Assembly: GCA_017745235.1 (NCBI GenBank)
Contig: JAGHZU010000007.1
Coordinates: 148,890-212,889 of the forward strand
Length of the DNA: 64,000 bases
DNA from: Caulobacter sp.
GTDB taxonomy: Bacteria > Pseudomonadota > Alphaproteobacteria > Caulobacterales > Caulobacteraceae
Direction of reading: 5' to 3'
Part shown: one piece after another, positions 8,664 to 16,873 of the stretch
Layout: each line of letters opens with the position of its first letter
How positions within the stretch are numbered: the stretch's first letter is position 1
Position numbers and translations under genes: made by a program
Notes under the pieces: generated by a model
What the model saw: only the letters and a program-made list of their open reading frames with translations
Database searches by the model: none
What the model was told of the DNA's origin: nothing

Positions 8664-11228
8664 ATGCGCAGATCGTTCGACCGCCGCCTTGCCTGCGGCT
8701 CCGCCGCCGCCATCGCCTTGGCCATGCTCGCCGCCCCCGTCGCCGTCCAGGCGCAGCAGCAGGCCGCCTACGCCTTCGACATACCGGCCCAGGATCTGAG
8801 CAGCGCCCTGCGCGCCTTCGGCCAGGTCTCGGGCCAGCAGCTGGCCTATGACGAGGCGGCCGTGCGCGGCAAGCGCGCTCCGGCCCTGAACGGCTCGTAC
8901 ACCGCCGACGCCGGCCTCAAGCGCCTGCTGGCGGGTTCGGGTCTCAGCGCCCAGGCCACGGCCAGCGGCGTCTACGCCATCCGCGCCCGCACCCTGCTGG
9001 TCGCCACCAGCGCGCAGACCCAGGCCGCCCCGGCCACGGCCGTGGAGCCCGCGCCCGAAACTCCGGCCCAGGTCGAGGAGGTCGTCGTCGTGGGCACCCC
9101 CGGCGGCAAGGGCATCGACAAGCTGGCCGCCAGCTTCGCCGTCACCACCGTCAACGCCGACGACATCACCAAGGCCTCGCCCAAGAGCACCGCCGAACTG
9201 CTGACCCTGGTGCCCGGCGTCTGGGTCGAGACCTCGGGCGGCGTGGCCGGAGCCAACGTTTTCGTGCGCGGCTTTCCCGCCACTGGCGACGCGGAGTTCC
9301 TGACGATCCAGCTGCAGGGCGCGCCGATCTATCCGCCGTCGACCCTGTCGTTCCTGGAAAACAGCTCGATCTTCCGCGTGGACGAGACAATCTCGCGCAT
9401 GGAAGCCCTGCGCGGCGGCCCCAACCCGATCTTCTCCAATGGCCAGCCCGGCCTGACCACCAACTTCCAGCTCAAGGAAGGCGGCGAGGAGACCCATGGC
9501 CTGATCAAGCTGACCACCTCGGACTACGACCTGCGCCGCATTGACGGCGTGGTCAGCGGCAAGCTGGCCGACGACCTCTATTTCATGGTCGGCGGCTATG
9601 CGACGACCTCGCCGGGCGTGCGCGACACCCAGTTCGACAGCGAGGTGGGCCAGCAGTTCACCGTCAATGTCACCAAGCACATGGAGCACGGGAAGCTCAA
9701 CCTCTACGCCCGCTACACCGACGACCACGGCGCCTGGTACCTGCCGTTCGCGGTCAACGTGCCCGGTATCGACAAAGGCGAGTACACCCAGTTGGGCGAA
9801 CTGAGCCGCTTCCATACCCTGCGCATCAACGCTGCGGGCGCGACCCGCAACTTCGACCTGGCCGACGGCCGGGGCTTCAAGGGCTTCGTGGCCGGCGGCG
9901 GCTTCGAGCACGAGTTCGGCGAGGGCTGGACCGTGCGCGACCGTTTCAGCATCACCGACGGCGACGCCAACACCTATGGCCTGGTGCCCGACGGCGGCGC
10001 GGTGACCGTGGCCGCCCTGAACACCGTAGTTCCGGGCGCGATCAAGACCCGAGGCGGTTCCACGCTCGCTTCCAGCGACTACGTCCAGAACTGGGGCGCG
10101 TGGATCGTCGAGAAGAAGATCAGGGCCGTCACCAACGACCTGTCGATCGCCAAGACGTTCGGAACACATGCCCTGTCGGCCGGCTACTACGCCTCCAGCT
10201 TCAAGTCCGACGACTTCTGGAACATCGGCAACTTCGAGCCCATGCAGGTCAAGGCCAACGGCGATTACCTGGCCGCGCCGATCACCTGCGCCAACCTGGC
10301 CTCGGCCGGCAGCGGCTCGGGCTGCTGGGGCTATGGCTTGACCTCGGCCGGCGACGGCCGCGTGGACGCCGTCTACCTGGCCGACTCCTGGCAGGTGTTC
10401 GAACCCCTGCGCATCGACCTGGGCGTGCGCCGCGAGCGCTTCAAGACCGACTATGTGGTCGACGACGGCCCGGGCTATCCCGACGGCCTGGCCCCCCGCA
10501 CCACCGACTACAGCAACAGCAAGACGTCCTACACCGTGGGCGTGAACTACGACATCAACGACTGGTCCGGCGTCTTCGGCCGCTATTCGCGCGGCTACAA
10601 GTTCCCCAGCTTCGACAACTTCCGCGAAGGCCTGACCGACACCCTCTCGGTCGACCAGTACGAGCTCGGCTACAAGCTGCGCAGCGGCCCGTTCGAACTC
10701 TACGCGACCGGCTTCGCCAACAAGTTCGAGGGCGCCAAGTTCGCCGACGTCGGCGGCATCCAGGAAAGCAACAGCAACAAGGCTCATGGCCTGGAGCTGG
10801 ACGGCCGCTGGCGGTCGGACTTCGGCCTCTCGCTGGCGCTGAACGGCACCTTCCAGAAGACCGAGATCGTCAAGTCGTCGATCCCGGGCAACAAGGGCAA
10901 CAGCGCCCAGCGCCAGCCCGACTGGATGATCCGATTCACCCCCAGCTACGACGTGACCCTGGGCTCGGTGAAGTCGACCTTCTACGGCACCGTCAGCGCC
11001 GTCGACGACCGCTACGCCGACAACGCCAACACCCAGGTGCTGAAGGGCTACACCAAGATCGACCTGGGCGCGATCTTCGACGTGGCGGACTTCACCGTCC
11101 AGGTCTCGGCCGACAACCTCACCGACAGCCACGGCCTGACCGAAGGCGATCCTCGCTCCACCAGCGGCGCCAACGCCCGCCCGATCTTCGGCCGGTCGTT
11201 CAAGCTGAGCGTCGGCTACAACTTCTGA
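8664..11228 (+). CDS. TonB-dependent receptor with N-terminal STN signalling domain
   Basis: An 854-residue outer-membrane receptor. After a signal peptide (about 1-30, ending VQAQ) an STN domain spans about 35-110 (FDIPAQDLSSALRAFGQVSGQQLAYDE). This domain contacts a FecR-type regulator. The plug follows (KASPKSTAELLTLVPGVWVETSG, then VFVRGF) and then a 22-strand-type barrel ending in YNF with a terminal aromatic. ATG at 8664 has GGGAGGGAAG before it. The sigma/anti-sigma pair lies upstream and trehalase lies downstream, which suggests import of a sugar rather than an iron chelate; that is inferred. A strong terminator separates it from trehalase. Confidence 0.93.
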   Translation: MRRSFDRRLACGSAAAIALAMLAAPVAVQAQQQAAYAFDIPAQDLSSALRAFGQVSGQQLAYDEAAVRGKRAPALNGSYTADAGLKRLLAGSGLSAQATASGVYAIRARTLLVATSAQTQAAPATAVEPAPETPAQVEEVVVVGTPGGKGIDKLAASFAVTTVNADDITKASPKSTAELLTLVPGVWVETSGGVAGANVFVRGFPATGDAEFLTIQLQGAPIYPPSTLSFLENSSIFRVDETISRMEALRGGPNPIFSNGQPGLTTNFQLKEGGEETHGLIKLTTSDYDLRRIDGVVSGKLADDLYFMVGGYATTSPGVRDTQFDSEVGQQFTVNVTKHMEHGKLNLYARYTDDHGAWYLPFAVNVPGIDKGEYTQLGELSRFHTLRINAAGATRNFDLADGRGFKGFVAGGGFEHEFGEGWTVRDRFSITDGDANTYGLVPDGGAVTVAALNTVVPGAIKTRGGSTLASSDYVQNWGAWIVEKKIRAVTNDLSIAKTFGTHALSAGYYASSFKSDDFWNIGNFEPMQVKANGDYLAAPITCANLASAGSGSGCWGYGLTSAGDGRVDAVYLADSWQVFEPLRIDLGVRRERFKTDYVVDDGPGYPDGLAPRTTDYSNSKTSYTVGVNYDINDWSGVFGRYSRGYKFPSFDNFREGLTDTLSVDQYELGYKLRSGPFELYATGFANKFEGAKFADVGGIQESNSNKAHGLELDGRWRSDFGLSLALNGTFQKTEIVKSSIPGNKGNSAQRQPDWMIRFTPSYDVTLGSVKSTFYGTVSAVDDRYADNANTQVLKGYTKIDLGAIFDVADFTVQVSADNLTDSHGLTEGDPRSTSGANARPIFGRSFKLSVGYNF

Positions 11229-11236
11229 CTCCTGTC

Positions 11237-11264
11237 GCGGATCGGGTTCACGGACCCGATCCGC
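11237..11264 (+). terminator. Terminator between receptor and trehalase genes
   Basis: Perfect 11-bp stem GCGGATCGGGT / ACCCGATCCGC with a 6-base loop, 8 bases after the receptor stop. The following bases (gtccttgtcgtttg) contain scattered T residues. It may stop or only reduce read-through into trehalase. Confidence 0.75.
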
Positions 11265-11337
11265 GTCCTTGTCGTTTGAGTGTTTCCGCTCGCCCTGGCC
11301 AAGGCCGGGATCGGTCGGACGAAAGGGAGGAATTCCT

Positions 11338-12924
11338 GTGCCCCATCGTCGTGTCGTGATCGCCTCGCTCCTGTCCCTGGCGATCGCCGCCCCGGCCCTG
11401 GCGCAGGCTCCCGCGGTCCAGCAGGTCCCCTCTCCCGCCGACACCTACGCCGAGCTCTTCCACCAGGTGCAGATGCGCCGCCTGTTTCCCGACGGCAAAA
11501 CCTTCGTCGACGCCACGCCCAGGCGTCCGCCTGAGCAGATCCTGGCCGCCTACCGCGCCCACGCCGCCTTCACCGACGCGGAGCTGACCCGCTTCGTGCG
11601 GGCCAACTTCACGGTTCCCGAGAAGGCCCCCGCCCCGCCGCCGTCCAGCGACCGCACCACGCTGAAGGCGCACATCGCCGCGCTCTGGCCCGTCCTGACC
11701 CGAGGGCCGGTCAAGGCCGTGGCGGGCGATAGCGCCCTGCCGCTGGACAAGCCGTTCGTCGTTCCGGGCGGGCGCTTCCGCGAGATGTACTACTGGGACA
11801 GCTACTTCACGATGCTGGGCTTGGCCGCCGATGGCCGCCATGACGCGGTGGAGGACATGGTCGACGACTTCGGCGGTCTGATCGACACCTACGGCCACAT
11901 CCCCAACGGTACGCGCAGCTACTATCTGAGCCGCTCCCAGCCGCCGTTCTTCTTCGCCATGGTCGGGCTGACCGACAAGGCCGACAAGGCCCGCTTCAAG
12001 CGGCGGGTCGACCAGATGCGGCGCGAGCACGCTTTCTGGATGGACGGCGAGACCACGGTGAAGCCCGGCCAGGCGTGGCGGCGCGTCGTCGCGTTGCCGG
12101 ATGGTTCGATCCTCAACCGCTACGCCGACGATCGCTCAACGCCCCGCGACGAGTCCTACCGCGAGGACGTGTTGACCGCCCGCGAAGTCGCAGACCGCCC
12201 GGCCGGCGACGTCTTTCGCGACCTGCGTTCCGGCGCCGAGAGCGGCTGGGACTTCTCCTCGCGCTGGATGGCCGACGGACGGACGCTGAAGACGATCCAG
12301 ACCACCGCGATCCTGCCCGTGGACCTCAACGCCCTGCTCTACGGCCTGGAGAGCGCCATCGCCGAGGGCTGCGCCGACCTGGCCGACCGTCCCTGCGTCG
12401 ACGACTTCACCAGCCGGGCCAAGGCGCGCAAGGCGGCGATGGACGCCTATCTGTGGGACGCCTCGCGCGGGCTCTACCTGGACTACCAGTGGCGGCAAGG
12501 CGCACGGCTGGACCATCCCAGCGCCGCGACGCTCTATCCGCTGTTCGTGGGCGCAGCGAGCGCAGACCAGGCCAAGGCCGTGGCCGTCCAGACCCGTGCT
12601 CTGCTGCTGGCTCCCGGCGGCCTGCGCACAACCGTCGTCACCACCGGCCAGCAGTGGGACACGCCCAACGGCTGGGCCCCGCTGCAGTGGGTGGCCGTCT
12701 CGGGCCTGCGCCGCTACGGCGAGGAGGACCTCGCCCGCGACATTGGCCGCCGCTGGCTGGCCACGGTCGAGCGCGAATACCGGGCCAGCGGCAAGATGCT
12801 GGAGAAGTATGACGTCGAGGAGGCCAAGGCCGGCGGCGGCGGGGAATATCCCTTGCAGGACGGGTTCGGCTGGACCAACGGCGTCACGCGGGAGCTGCTG
12901 GAGCTTTATCCCGCGCAGCCTTAG
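11338..12924 (+). CDS. treA: Periplasmic alpha,alpha-trehalase (GH37)
   Basis: A 528-residue secreted enzyme that splits trehalose into two glucose molecules. The signal peptide spans about residues 1-24 (SLLSLAIAAPALAQ). Both trehalase signatures are present: PGGRFREMYYWDSY near residue 142 and QWDTPNGWAPLQ near residue 439, followed by a glycine-rich GGGGEYPLQDGFGWTNGV near the end. The length is close to E. coli TreA. GTG at 11338 is chosen over the TTG/ATG codons upstream because GGGAGGAATT stands just before it and the signal peptide then begins properly. It follows a sugar-type TonB receptor and ends 6 bases before the convergent symporter gene. Confidence 0.95.
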   Translation: MPHRRVVIASLLSLAIAAPALAQAPAVQQVPSPADTYAELFHQVQMRRLFPDGKTFVDATPRRPPEQILAAYRAHAAFTDAELTRFVRANFTVPEKAPAPPPSSDRTTLKAHIAALWPVLTRGPVKAVAGDSALPLDKPFVVPGGRFREMYYWDSYFTMLGLAADGRHDAVEDMVDDFGGLIDTYGHIPNGTRSYYLSRSQPPFFFAMVGLTDKADKARFKRRVDQMRREHAFWMDGETTVKPGQAWRRVVALPDGSILNRYADDRSTPRDESYREDVLTAREVADRPAGDVFRDLRSGAESGWDFSSRWMADGRTLKTIQTTAILPVDLNALLYGLESAIAEGCADLADRPCVDDFTSRAKARKAAMDAYLWDASRGLYLDYQWRQGARLDHPSAATLYPLFVGAASADQAKAVAVQTRALLLAPGGLRTTVVTTGQQWDTPNGWAPLQWVAVSGLRRYGEEDLARDIGRRWLATVEREYRASGKMLEKYDVEEAKAGGGGEYPLQDGFGWTNGVTRELLELYPAQP

Positions 12925-12930
12925 CGTTGC

Positions 12931-14295
12931 CTACGCCGGCACGGCCTCGTCCGTCCCCACCTCGCGCGGCGGGGCGTTGTAGACGGCCTCGTCCAGGATG
13001 CCCTCGCGCTTGGCGACGATCGTGGGCACCAGGGCCTGGCCCGCCACGTTCACGGCCGTGCGGCCCATGTCGAGGATCGGGTCGATGGCCAGAAGCAGGC
13101 CCACGCCCTCCAGCGGCAGGCCCAGGGTCGAGAGGGTCAGGGTCAGCATGACAACCGCCCCGGTCAGCCCCGCCGTCGCCGCCGAGCCCAGCACCGACAC
13201 GAAGACGATCAGGCCGTAGTCGGTTAGGTTCAGCGGCAGGTGATAGAACTGGGCGATGAAGATCGCCGCCACCGCCGGATAGATCGCCGCGCAACCGTCC
13301 ATCTTGGTGGTCGAGCCCAGGGGGACGGCGAAGGCGGCGTATGCGCGTGGCACGCCCAGGCGGGTCTCGGCCACGCTCTCGGTCACCGGCAGCGTCCCAA
13401 CCGACGAGCGCGAGACAAAGCCCAGCTGGATCGCGGGCCAGGCGCCGGCGAAGAAACGCAGCGGGTTCAAGCCGTTGGCCGCCAGCAGCGTCGGGTAGAC
13501 CACGAACAGTACGAGAGCCAGGCCGATGTAGACGGCGGCGGCGAAGGCCCCCAGCTGGCTCAACGTGGTCCAGCCGTACTGGGCCACGGCGTTGCCCAGC
13601 AGGCCCACGGTGCCGATCGGCGTCAAGCGGATCACCCACCACAGCACCTTACGCACCACGGCCAGGGCCGAGGCGTTGAAGGCCAGGAAGCCCTCGCCCG
13701 CGGGGCCCACCTTGATCGCCGCCACGCCGGCGACCAGGGCCACGACCAGGATCTGCAGCACATTGAAGGACAGCGAGGTGGTGGCGGAGCCCTCGACCAC
13801 CTTGGTCGAGGCCTGCAGGCCGATCAGGTTCGAAGGCACCAGGCCCGTCAGGAAGTCGAGCCAGGAGCCGGTCGTGCGCGGCGCCTGGGCCTTGGCTAGG
13901 TCGACGATGGCGTGGTCGCCCGGACGCAGGATCAAGCCCAGGGCTATGCCGATGGCCACGGCGATGAGGGCGGTGATGGCGAACCACAGCAGGGTCCTCC
14001 AGACCAGCCGCGCGGCGTTCTGCAACTGGCGCAGGTTGGCGATGCTGGCGACGATGGCGGTGAACACCAGGGGCGGCACCAGCACCCGCAGGAACTGCAC
14101 GAAGATCGAGCCGACCTGATGCAGGGTCTCGGCCAGGCCATAGCCCGCCTGCCCCTCCGCCGGCCCCAGCTGGCGGGCGAGCAGGCCCAGCCCCAGGCCC
14201 ACGACCATGCCGACCAGCACCTGCACGCCGAAGCCGCCGATGAAGCGGCTGGGCTTGGCCGGCTGGCCCGCCTGATTTTCCGCGACCTTGGCCAT
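12931..14295 (-). CDS. Dicarboxylate/amino acid:cation symporter (DAACS family)
   Basis: A 454-residue inner-membrane transporter of the GltP/DctA type, moving C4-dicarboxylates or acidic amino acids with protons or sodium. Family marks are the serine-rich re-entrant loop around residue 315 (LGFVSRSSVGTLPVT), the PLGSTTKMDGCAAIYPAVAAIFIAQ segment and the C-terminal DPILDMGRTAVNVAGQALVP motif with its conserved Asp and Asn. About eight hydrophobic helices are visible. ATG at 14295 (MAKVAENQAG) is preferred to longer frames because the first helix begins soon after. The ending is convergent with trehalase. The exact substrate is not decidable here. Confidence 0.9.
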   Translation of the reverse strand: MAKVAENQAGQPAKPSRFIGGFGVQVLVGMVVGLGLGLLARQLGPAEGQAGYGLAETLHQVGSIFVQFLRVLVPPLVFTAIVASIANLRQLQNAARLVWRTLLWFAITALIAVAIGIALGLILRPGDHAIVDLAKAQAPRTTGSWLDFLTGLVPSNLIGLQASTKVVEGSATTSLSFNVLQILVVALVAGVAAIKVGPAGEGFLAFNASALAVVRKVLWWVIRLTPIGTVGLLGNAVAQYGWTTLSQLGAFAAAVYIGLALVLFVVYPTLLAANGLNPLRFFAGAWPAIQLGFVSRSSVGTLPVTESVAETRLGVPRAYAAFAVPLGSTTKMDGCAAIYPAVAAIFIAQFYHLPLNLTDYGLIVFVSVLGSAATAGLTGAVVMLTLTLSTLGLPLEGVGLLLAIDPILDMGRTAVNVAGQALVPTIVAKREGILDEAVYNAPPREVGTDEAVPA

Positions 14296-14562
14296 GTCTC
14301 GATCCCTTCGCGCGAGCCCGCACGGGGCCAGCATCATGAACGCCCGAAGCCCGCGCGGAGTCCATCCGCGCGGGCCTTCTGTCCCTGCTTCTGCGCCTTT
14401 CAGGGTCGAAACGCCCAATCAGAATTCGTGGAGCCCGAGTAAGCACTTCTGGATCGCGCGGATCCTGCACAACGGCGCCCGGCGTCGGCGTGTCACATGG
14501 CGGCCATCATCCTGGGGCTTTAGAACCTCCCCATTCGCGGCCTTCCTGTCCCTGGGGTTTTC

Positions 14563-14682
14563 ATGAGCCTGTCCTTCCTGATCGGCGCCGTCATCGGCTC
14601 TGGCGTCTTCATCCTGCTCGGCCGCGAACCTGCCCAGAAACTGGTGGACGCCGTCGCCGCCCGCTTCGGCAAGTCGCGCTAG
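14563..14682 (+). CDS. Small membrane protein, 39 residues
   Basis: ATG at 14563 opens a 39-codon frame, MSLSFLIGAVIGSGVFILLG then EPAQKLVDAVAARFGKSR. It has one transmembrane helix followed by a short amphipathic, positively charged tail. The tag stop is at 14680-14682. A purine-poor leader (CTGGGG) offers only a modest ribosome site. It sits before a large hairpin and the GlsB/YeaQ-like gene, and similar single-helix peptides often accompany stress genes. No family is recognised. Confidence 0.5.
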   Translation: MSLSFLIGAVIGSGVFILLGREPAQKLVDAVAARFGKSR

Positions 14683-14699
14683 GGCCGCACCAGCAAGGC

Positions 14700-14758
14700 T
14701 CAAGACTTCGCCACGCCTTGGCGTCCGAACACGCAAGCGTGTCGGAACGAAGTCTTGA
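14700..14758. repeat. Long nested inverted repeat
   Basis: Outer arms TCAAGACTTCG (14700-14710) and CGAAGTCTTGA (14748-14758) match perfectly over 11 bp. Inside lies a second stem, ACACGC / GCGTGT (14730-14743 region), extended by TCCGA / CGGA. Together they make a 59-base structure that could be a terminator, a processed RNA hairpin or a repeat element. It lies 61 bases before the YeaQ-like gene. Confidence 0.7.
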
Positions 14759-14819
14759 CGCGCGCCTTTAATCCGCATCGGCGGGCGCTTCGCACGCCTG
14801 TGATGCCAAGGAGGCGTAC

Positions 14820-15077
14820 ATGTCTATTCTTGCGTGGATCGTGCTGGGCCTCGTGGCCGGCTTCATCGCCAGCAAGCTGGTCAGCCGCAGCGGCGGCAGC
14901 CTGGTGGTGGACCTGGTGCTGGGTATCGTCGGGGCCGTGGTCGGCGGCTTCCTGTTCAACCAGTTCGGCGCGGCCGGGGTCTCGGGCCTGAACCTCTACA
15001 GCCTGCTGGTCGCCGTGATCGGTGCGGTCGTGGTGCTGGCGATCTACCACGCCTTCACCGGACGCCGGGCGCTCTGA
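14820..15077 (+). CDS. GlsB/YeaQ/YmgE family stress-response membrane protein
   Basis: An 85-residue protein with three hydrophobic helices and glycine-rich packing: ILAWIVLGLVAGFIASKLV, LVVDLVLGIVGAVVGGFLF and LYSLLVAVIGAVVVLAIYHAF. This is the plan of the small 'transglycosylase-associated' GlsB/YeaQ family, induced by envelope or general stress in several bacteria; the molecular role is unknown. ATG at 14820 has AGGAGG 8 bases upstream (CCAAGGAGGCGTAC), an excellent ribosome site. Two terminators follow. Regulation by a general-stress sigma factor is plausible but I could not read a clean promoter. Confidence 0.88.
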   Translation: MSILAWIVLGLVAGFIASKLVSRSGGSLVVDLVLGIVGAVVGGFLFNQFGAAGVSGLNLYSLLVAVIGAVVVLAIYHAFTGRRAL

Positions 15078-15100
15078 CGCTCCAGTCCCCAGAACAGACG

Positions 15101-15130
15101 GCGCCTTCGGCCTTCCGGAGGCGCTTTTTG
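15101..15130 (+). terminator. Rho-independent terminator after the GlsB/YeaQ-like gene
   Basis: GCGCCTTCGG / CCGGAGGCGC, a 10-bp stem with one G-T position and a CCTT loop, followed directly by TTTTTG. It lies 24 bases after the stop and is one of the few textbook T-tract terminators in this window. Confidence 0.85.
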
Positions 15131-15145
15131 TTGCCCCAAACGACA

Positions 15146-15180
15146 GAAGGCCCGGATGTGGGCGTCCGGGCCTTCTTCTT
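15146..15180. terminator. Second hairpin, probably shared with the convergent transporter gene
   Basis: Perfect 11-bp stem GAAGGCCCGGA / TCCGGGCCTTC (15146-15156, 15165-15175) with an 8-base loop, followed by TTCTT. It stands 17 bases beyond the transporter stop on the other strand, so it can serve both directions. Confidence 0.75.
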
Positions 15181-15196
15181 GGTGCGAGCCCCCCGC

Positions 15197-16522
15197 CTAG
15201 TGAACGGTGGCCGCCGCCGGTTCGGCCACATCACCGTACAGAGTCGGAGCTGCGACGCGGGCCGACCAGCCGAAGGCGGCGATCACCAGGTAGCAGGCGG
15301 CCGGCAGCAGGAACGCCAGGCCCAGACCGATATGGTCGCTGATGAAGCCGGTCGTGGGCGGCAGCAGCGCCCCGCCGACGATGGCCATGCACAGCAGTCC
15401 CGAGGCTTGAGGCGTGCGATGGCCCATGCCCTCGATGCCAAGCGTGAAGATGGTCGGGAACATGATCGAGTTGAACAGGCCCACCGCGATCAGGGCGTAA
15501 CCGGCCTGCGGGCCGTGGGTGAAGGCCGAGGTCAGGATCAGCGCGATGGCGACCAGCGCGAACAGGGCCAGCAGCTTGCCGGGCGAGACCAGGCGCAGAA
15601 GGTAGGACCCGAACAGACGGCCCACCATCGCGCCGCCCCAGTAGAAGGCGACCATGCTGCCGGCCTTCGACAGGGTCAGGCCCAGGGTGTTGGACTGGGT
15701 CAGGTACGAGGTCATGTAGGTGCCGATCGACACCTCCGCGCCCACGTAGAGGAAGATGCAAAGCACGGCGAAGGCCAGGCGCTTGTGCCGGAGCATGCCC
15801 AGCATCTCGCCCACGCCCACGGCCTTCTCGGCCTGTGGGGCGGCGGTGTTCTTGCGCAGCAGCCAGAACAGCACGGCCAGGGCCAGCAGCACGCCGGCGA
15901 TGATCAGGTAGGGCGTCTGCACCGCATGGGCCTGGGCGTGGCGCACGGCGGCCAGCTGGTCGGCGGTCAGGGTGGCCGGGTCGGGCGCCTTCTCGATATG
16001 GCTGAGAATCAGGGCCGAACCGACATAGGGCGCCAGGAAGGTGCCGAACGAGTTCAGGAACTGGGCGAAGGTCAGGCGGCTGGAGGCGGTTTCCGACTTG
16101 CCTAGGATGGCGACCAGCGGGTTGGCCGCCACCTGCAGGATGGTGATGCCCGAAGCCAGGACGAACAGCGCGCCCAGGAAGCCCGGATAGGTGCCGGCGT
16201 TGGCGGCGGGCGCGAACAGCAGGCAGCCGATCATCATGATCAGCAGGCCCACCACGACGGTGCGCAGATAGCCCAGCTTGGCCAGGATCGCGCTGGCGGG
16301 CAGCGACACCACCGCATAGCCGATGAAGAACGCGAACTGCGTCAGGCCAGCTTCGAAATTGCTCAGCGAGAACAGGGACTTCAGCGCCGGCGCCACCAGG
16401 TCGACCAGGCAGGTCGAAAAGCCCCAGGCGAAGAACAGCAAGATCACGAACGGCAGAAGCGCCCCGCCCGACTTGCCTTGGGCGCCGCCGCTCGCCGGCG
16501 CGCCCGTACTCATACCTGCCAT
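15197..16522 (-). CDS. FucP-type sugar:proton symporter (MFS)
   Basis: A 441-residue, 12-helix major-facilitator transporter of the FucP/GluP branch, which takes up hexoses, fucose or amino sugars. Typical segments are FVILLFFAWGFSTCLVDLVAPALKSLFSLSNFEAGL in helix 1 to 2, the ASGITILQVAANPLVAILG motif in helix 4, and GALLPPTTGFISD in helix 11. ATG at 16522 has AGGGGAGTG 7-15 bases before it; ATG at 16513 is an alternative. A perfect 14-bp palindrome lies 52 bases upstream, typical of LacI-family control of sugar transporters. The flanking amine oxidase is unrelated. Confidence 0.9.
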   Translation of the reverse strand: MAGMSTGAPASGGAQGKSGGALLPFVILLFFAWGFSTCLVDLVAPALKSLFSLSNFEAGLTQFAFFIGYAVVSLPASAILAKLGYLRTVVVGLLIMMIGCLLFAPAANAGTYPGFLGALFVLASGITILQVAANPLVAILGKSETASSRLTFAQFLNSFGTFLAPYVGSALILSHIEKAPDPATLTADQLAAVRHAQAHAVQTPYLIIAGVLLALAVLFWLLRKNTAAPQAEKAVGVGEMLGMLRHKRLAFAVLCIFLYVGAEVSIGTYMTSYLTQSNTLGLTLSKAGSMVAFYWGGAMVGRLFGSYLLRLVSPGKLLALFALVAIALILTSAFTHGPQAGYALIAVGLFNSIMFPTIFTLGIEGMGHRTPQASGLLCMAIVGGALLPPTTGFISDHIGLGLAFLLPAACYLVIAAFGWSARVAAPTLYGDVAEPAAATVH

Positions 16523-16573
16523 GTCGTTCACTCCCCTGTCCGTCGTTGCGGGACGGGACATCCACATCAATGG

Positions 16574-16587
16574 TGACAACGTTGTCA
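16574..16587. promoter_or_regulatory. Perfect palindromic operator before the sugar transporter
   Basis: TGACAACGTTGTCA is its own reverse complement over 14 bases and has the central CG pair usual for LacI-family operators. It lies 52-65 bases upstream of the transporter start. No LacI-family gene is present in the window, so the regulator would be encoded elsewhere. Confidence 0.75.
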
Positions 16588-16629
16588 AGCACGGGCGATG
16601 GAAATCATCCGTCCGCACGTCGTCCAAGC

Positions 16630-16655
16630 GGAACCGCAGTCCCGATTCGAATGTT
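16630..16655 (+). promoter_or_regulatory. Possible EcfG-type (general stress) promoter
   Basis: GGAAC at 16630-16634 is followed after 17 bases by TGTT at 16652-16655. Alphaproteobacterial EcfG promoters read GGAAC-N16/17-CGTT, so one -10 base differs. It would drive the small membrane protein at 16692. Short motif, so chance occurrence is possible. Confidence 0.35.
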
Positions 16656-16691
16656 GTGCGAACAGGACCAATCGGTTGGGGAGTGCGCGCG

Positions 16692-16859
16692 ATGTCGGCG
16701 ATGGTCGTGGTGGTGATCTCGGGTCTTCTGGCGGTCGTGGCCGTGATCGGCGTAGCCGACGGGTTGACCCACCTGCTGTGCCGCGTGGCGCGTTCGCTGC
16801 GCGAACCCGAAGCGGTGCGGGTGAACGTCGAGCGCCCGCGCCGGTCTTCCCAATTCTAG
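16692..16859 (+). CDS. Small membrane protein, 55 residues
   Basis: ATG at 16692 begins MSAMVVVVISGLLAVVAVIGVADG, a single strong transmembrane helix. A basic cytoplasmic tail follows (LTHLLCRVARSLREPEAVRVNVERPRRSSQF). A longer reading frame runs upstream but overlaps the transporter gene and its promoter, so this start is preferred. The region before it carries a possible EcfG-type promoter. The stop is 14 bases from the convergent amine-oxidase stop. It has no recognisable family; the clean hydrophobic design and isolation suggest a real small gene. Confidence 0.5.
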   Translation: MSAMVVVVISGLLAVVAVIGVADGLTHLLCRVARSLREPEAVRVNVERPRRSSQF

Positions 16860-16873
16860 ACGGCGACCTGATT

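Noticed and set aside
8535..11444. Minus-strand open frame of 969 codons over the TonB receptor
   Set aside because: It is antisense to a clear TonB receptor and consists of low-complexity Gly/Val/Ala/Asp repeats without motifs.
14744..14770. Possible EcfG promoter before the GlsB/YeaQ-like gene
   Set aside because: GGAAC at 14744-14748 has no CGTT-type partner at the right distance and lies within a hairpin arm.
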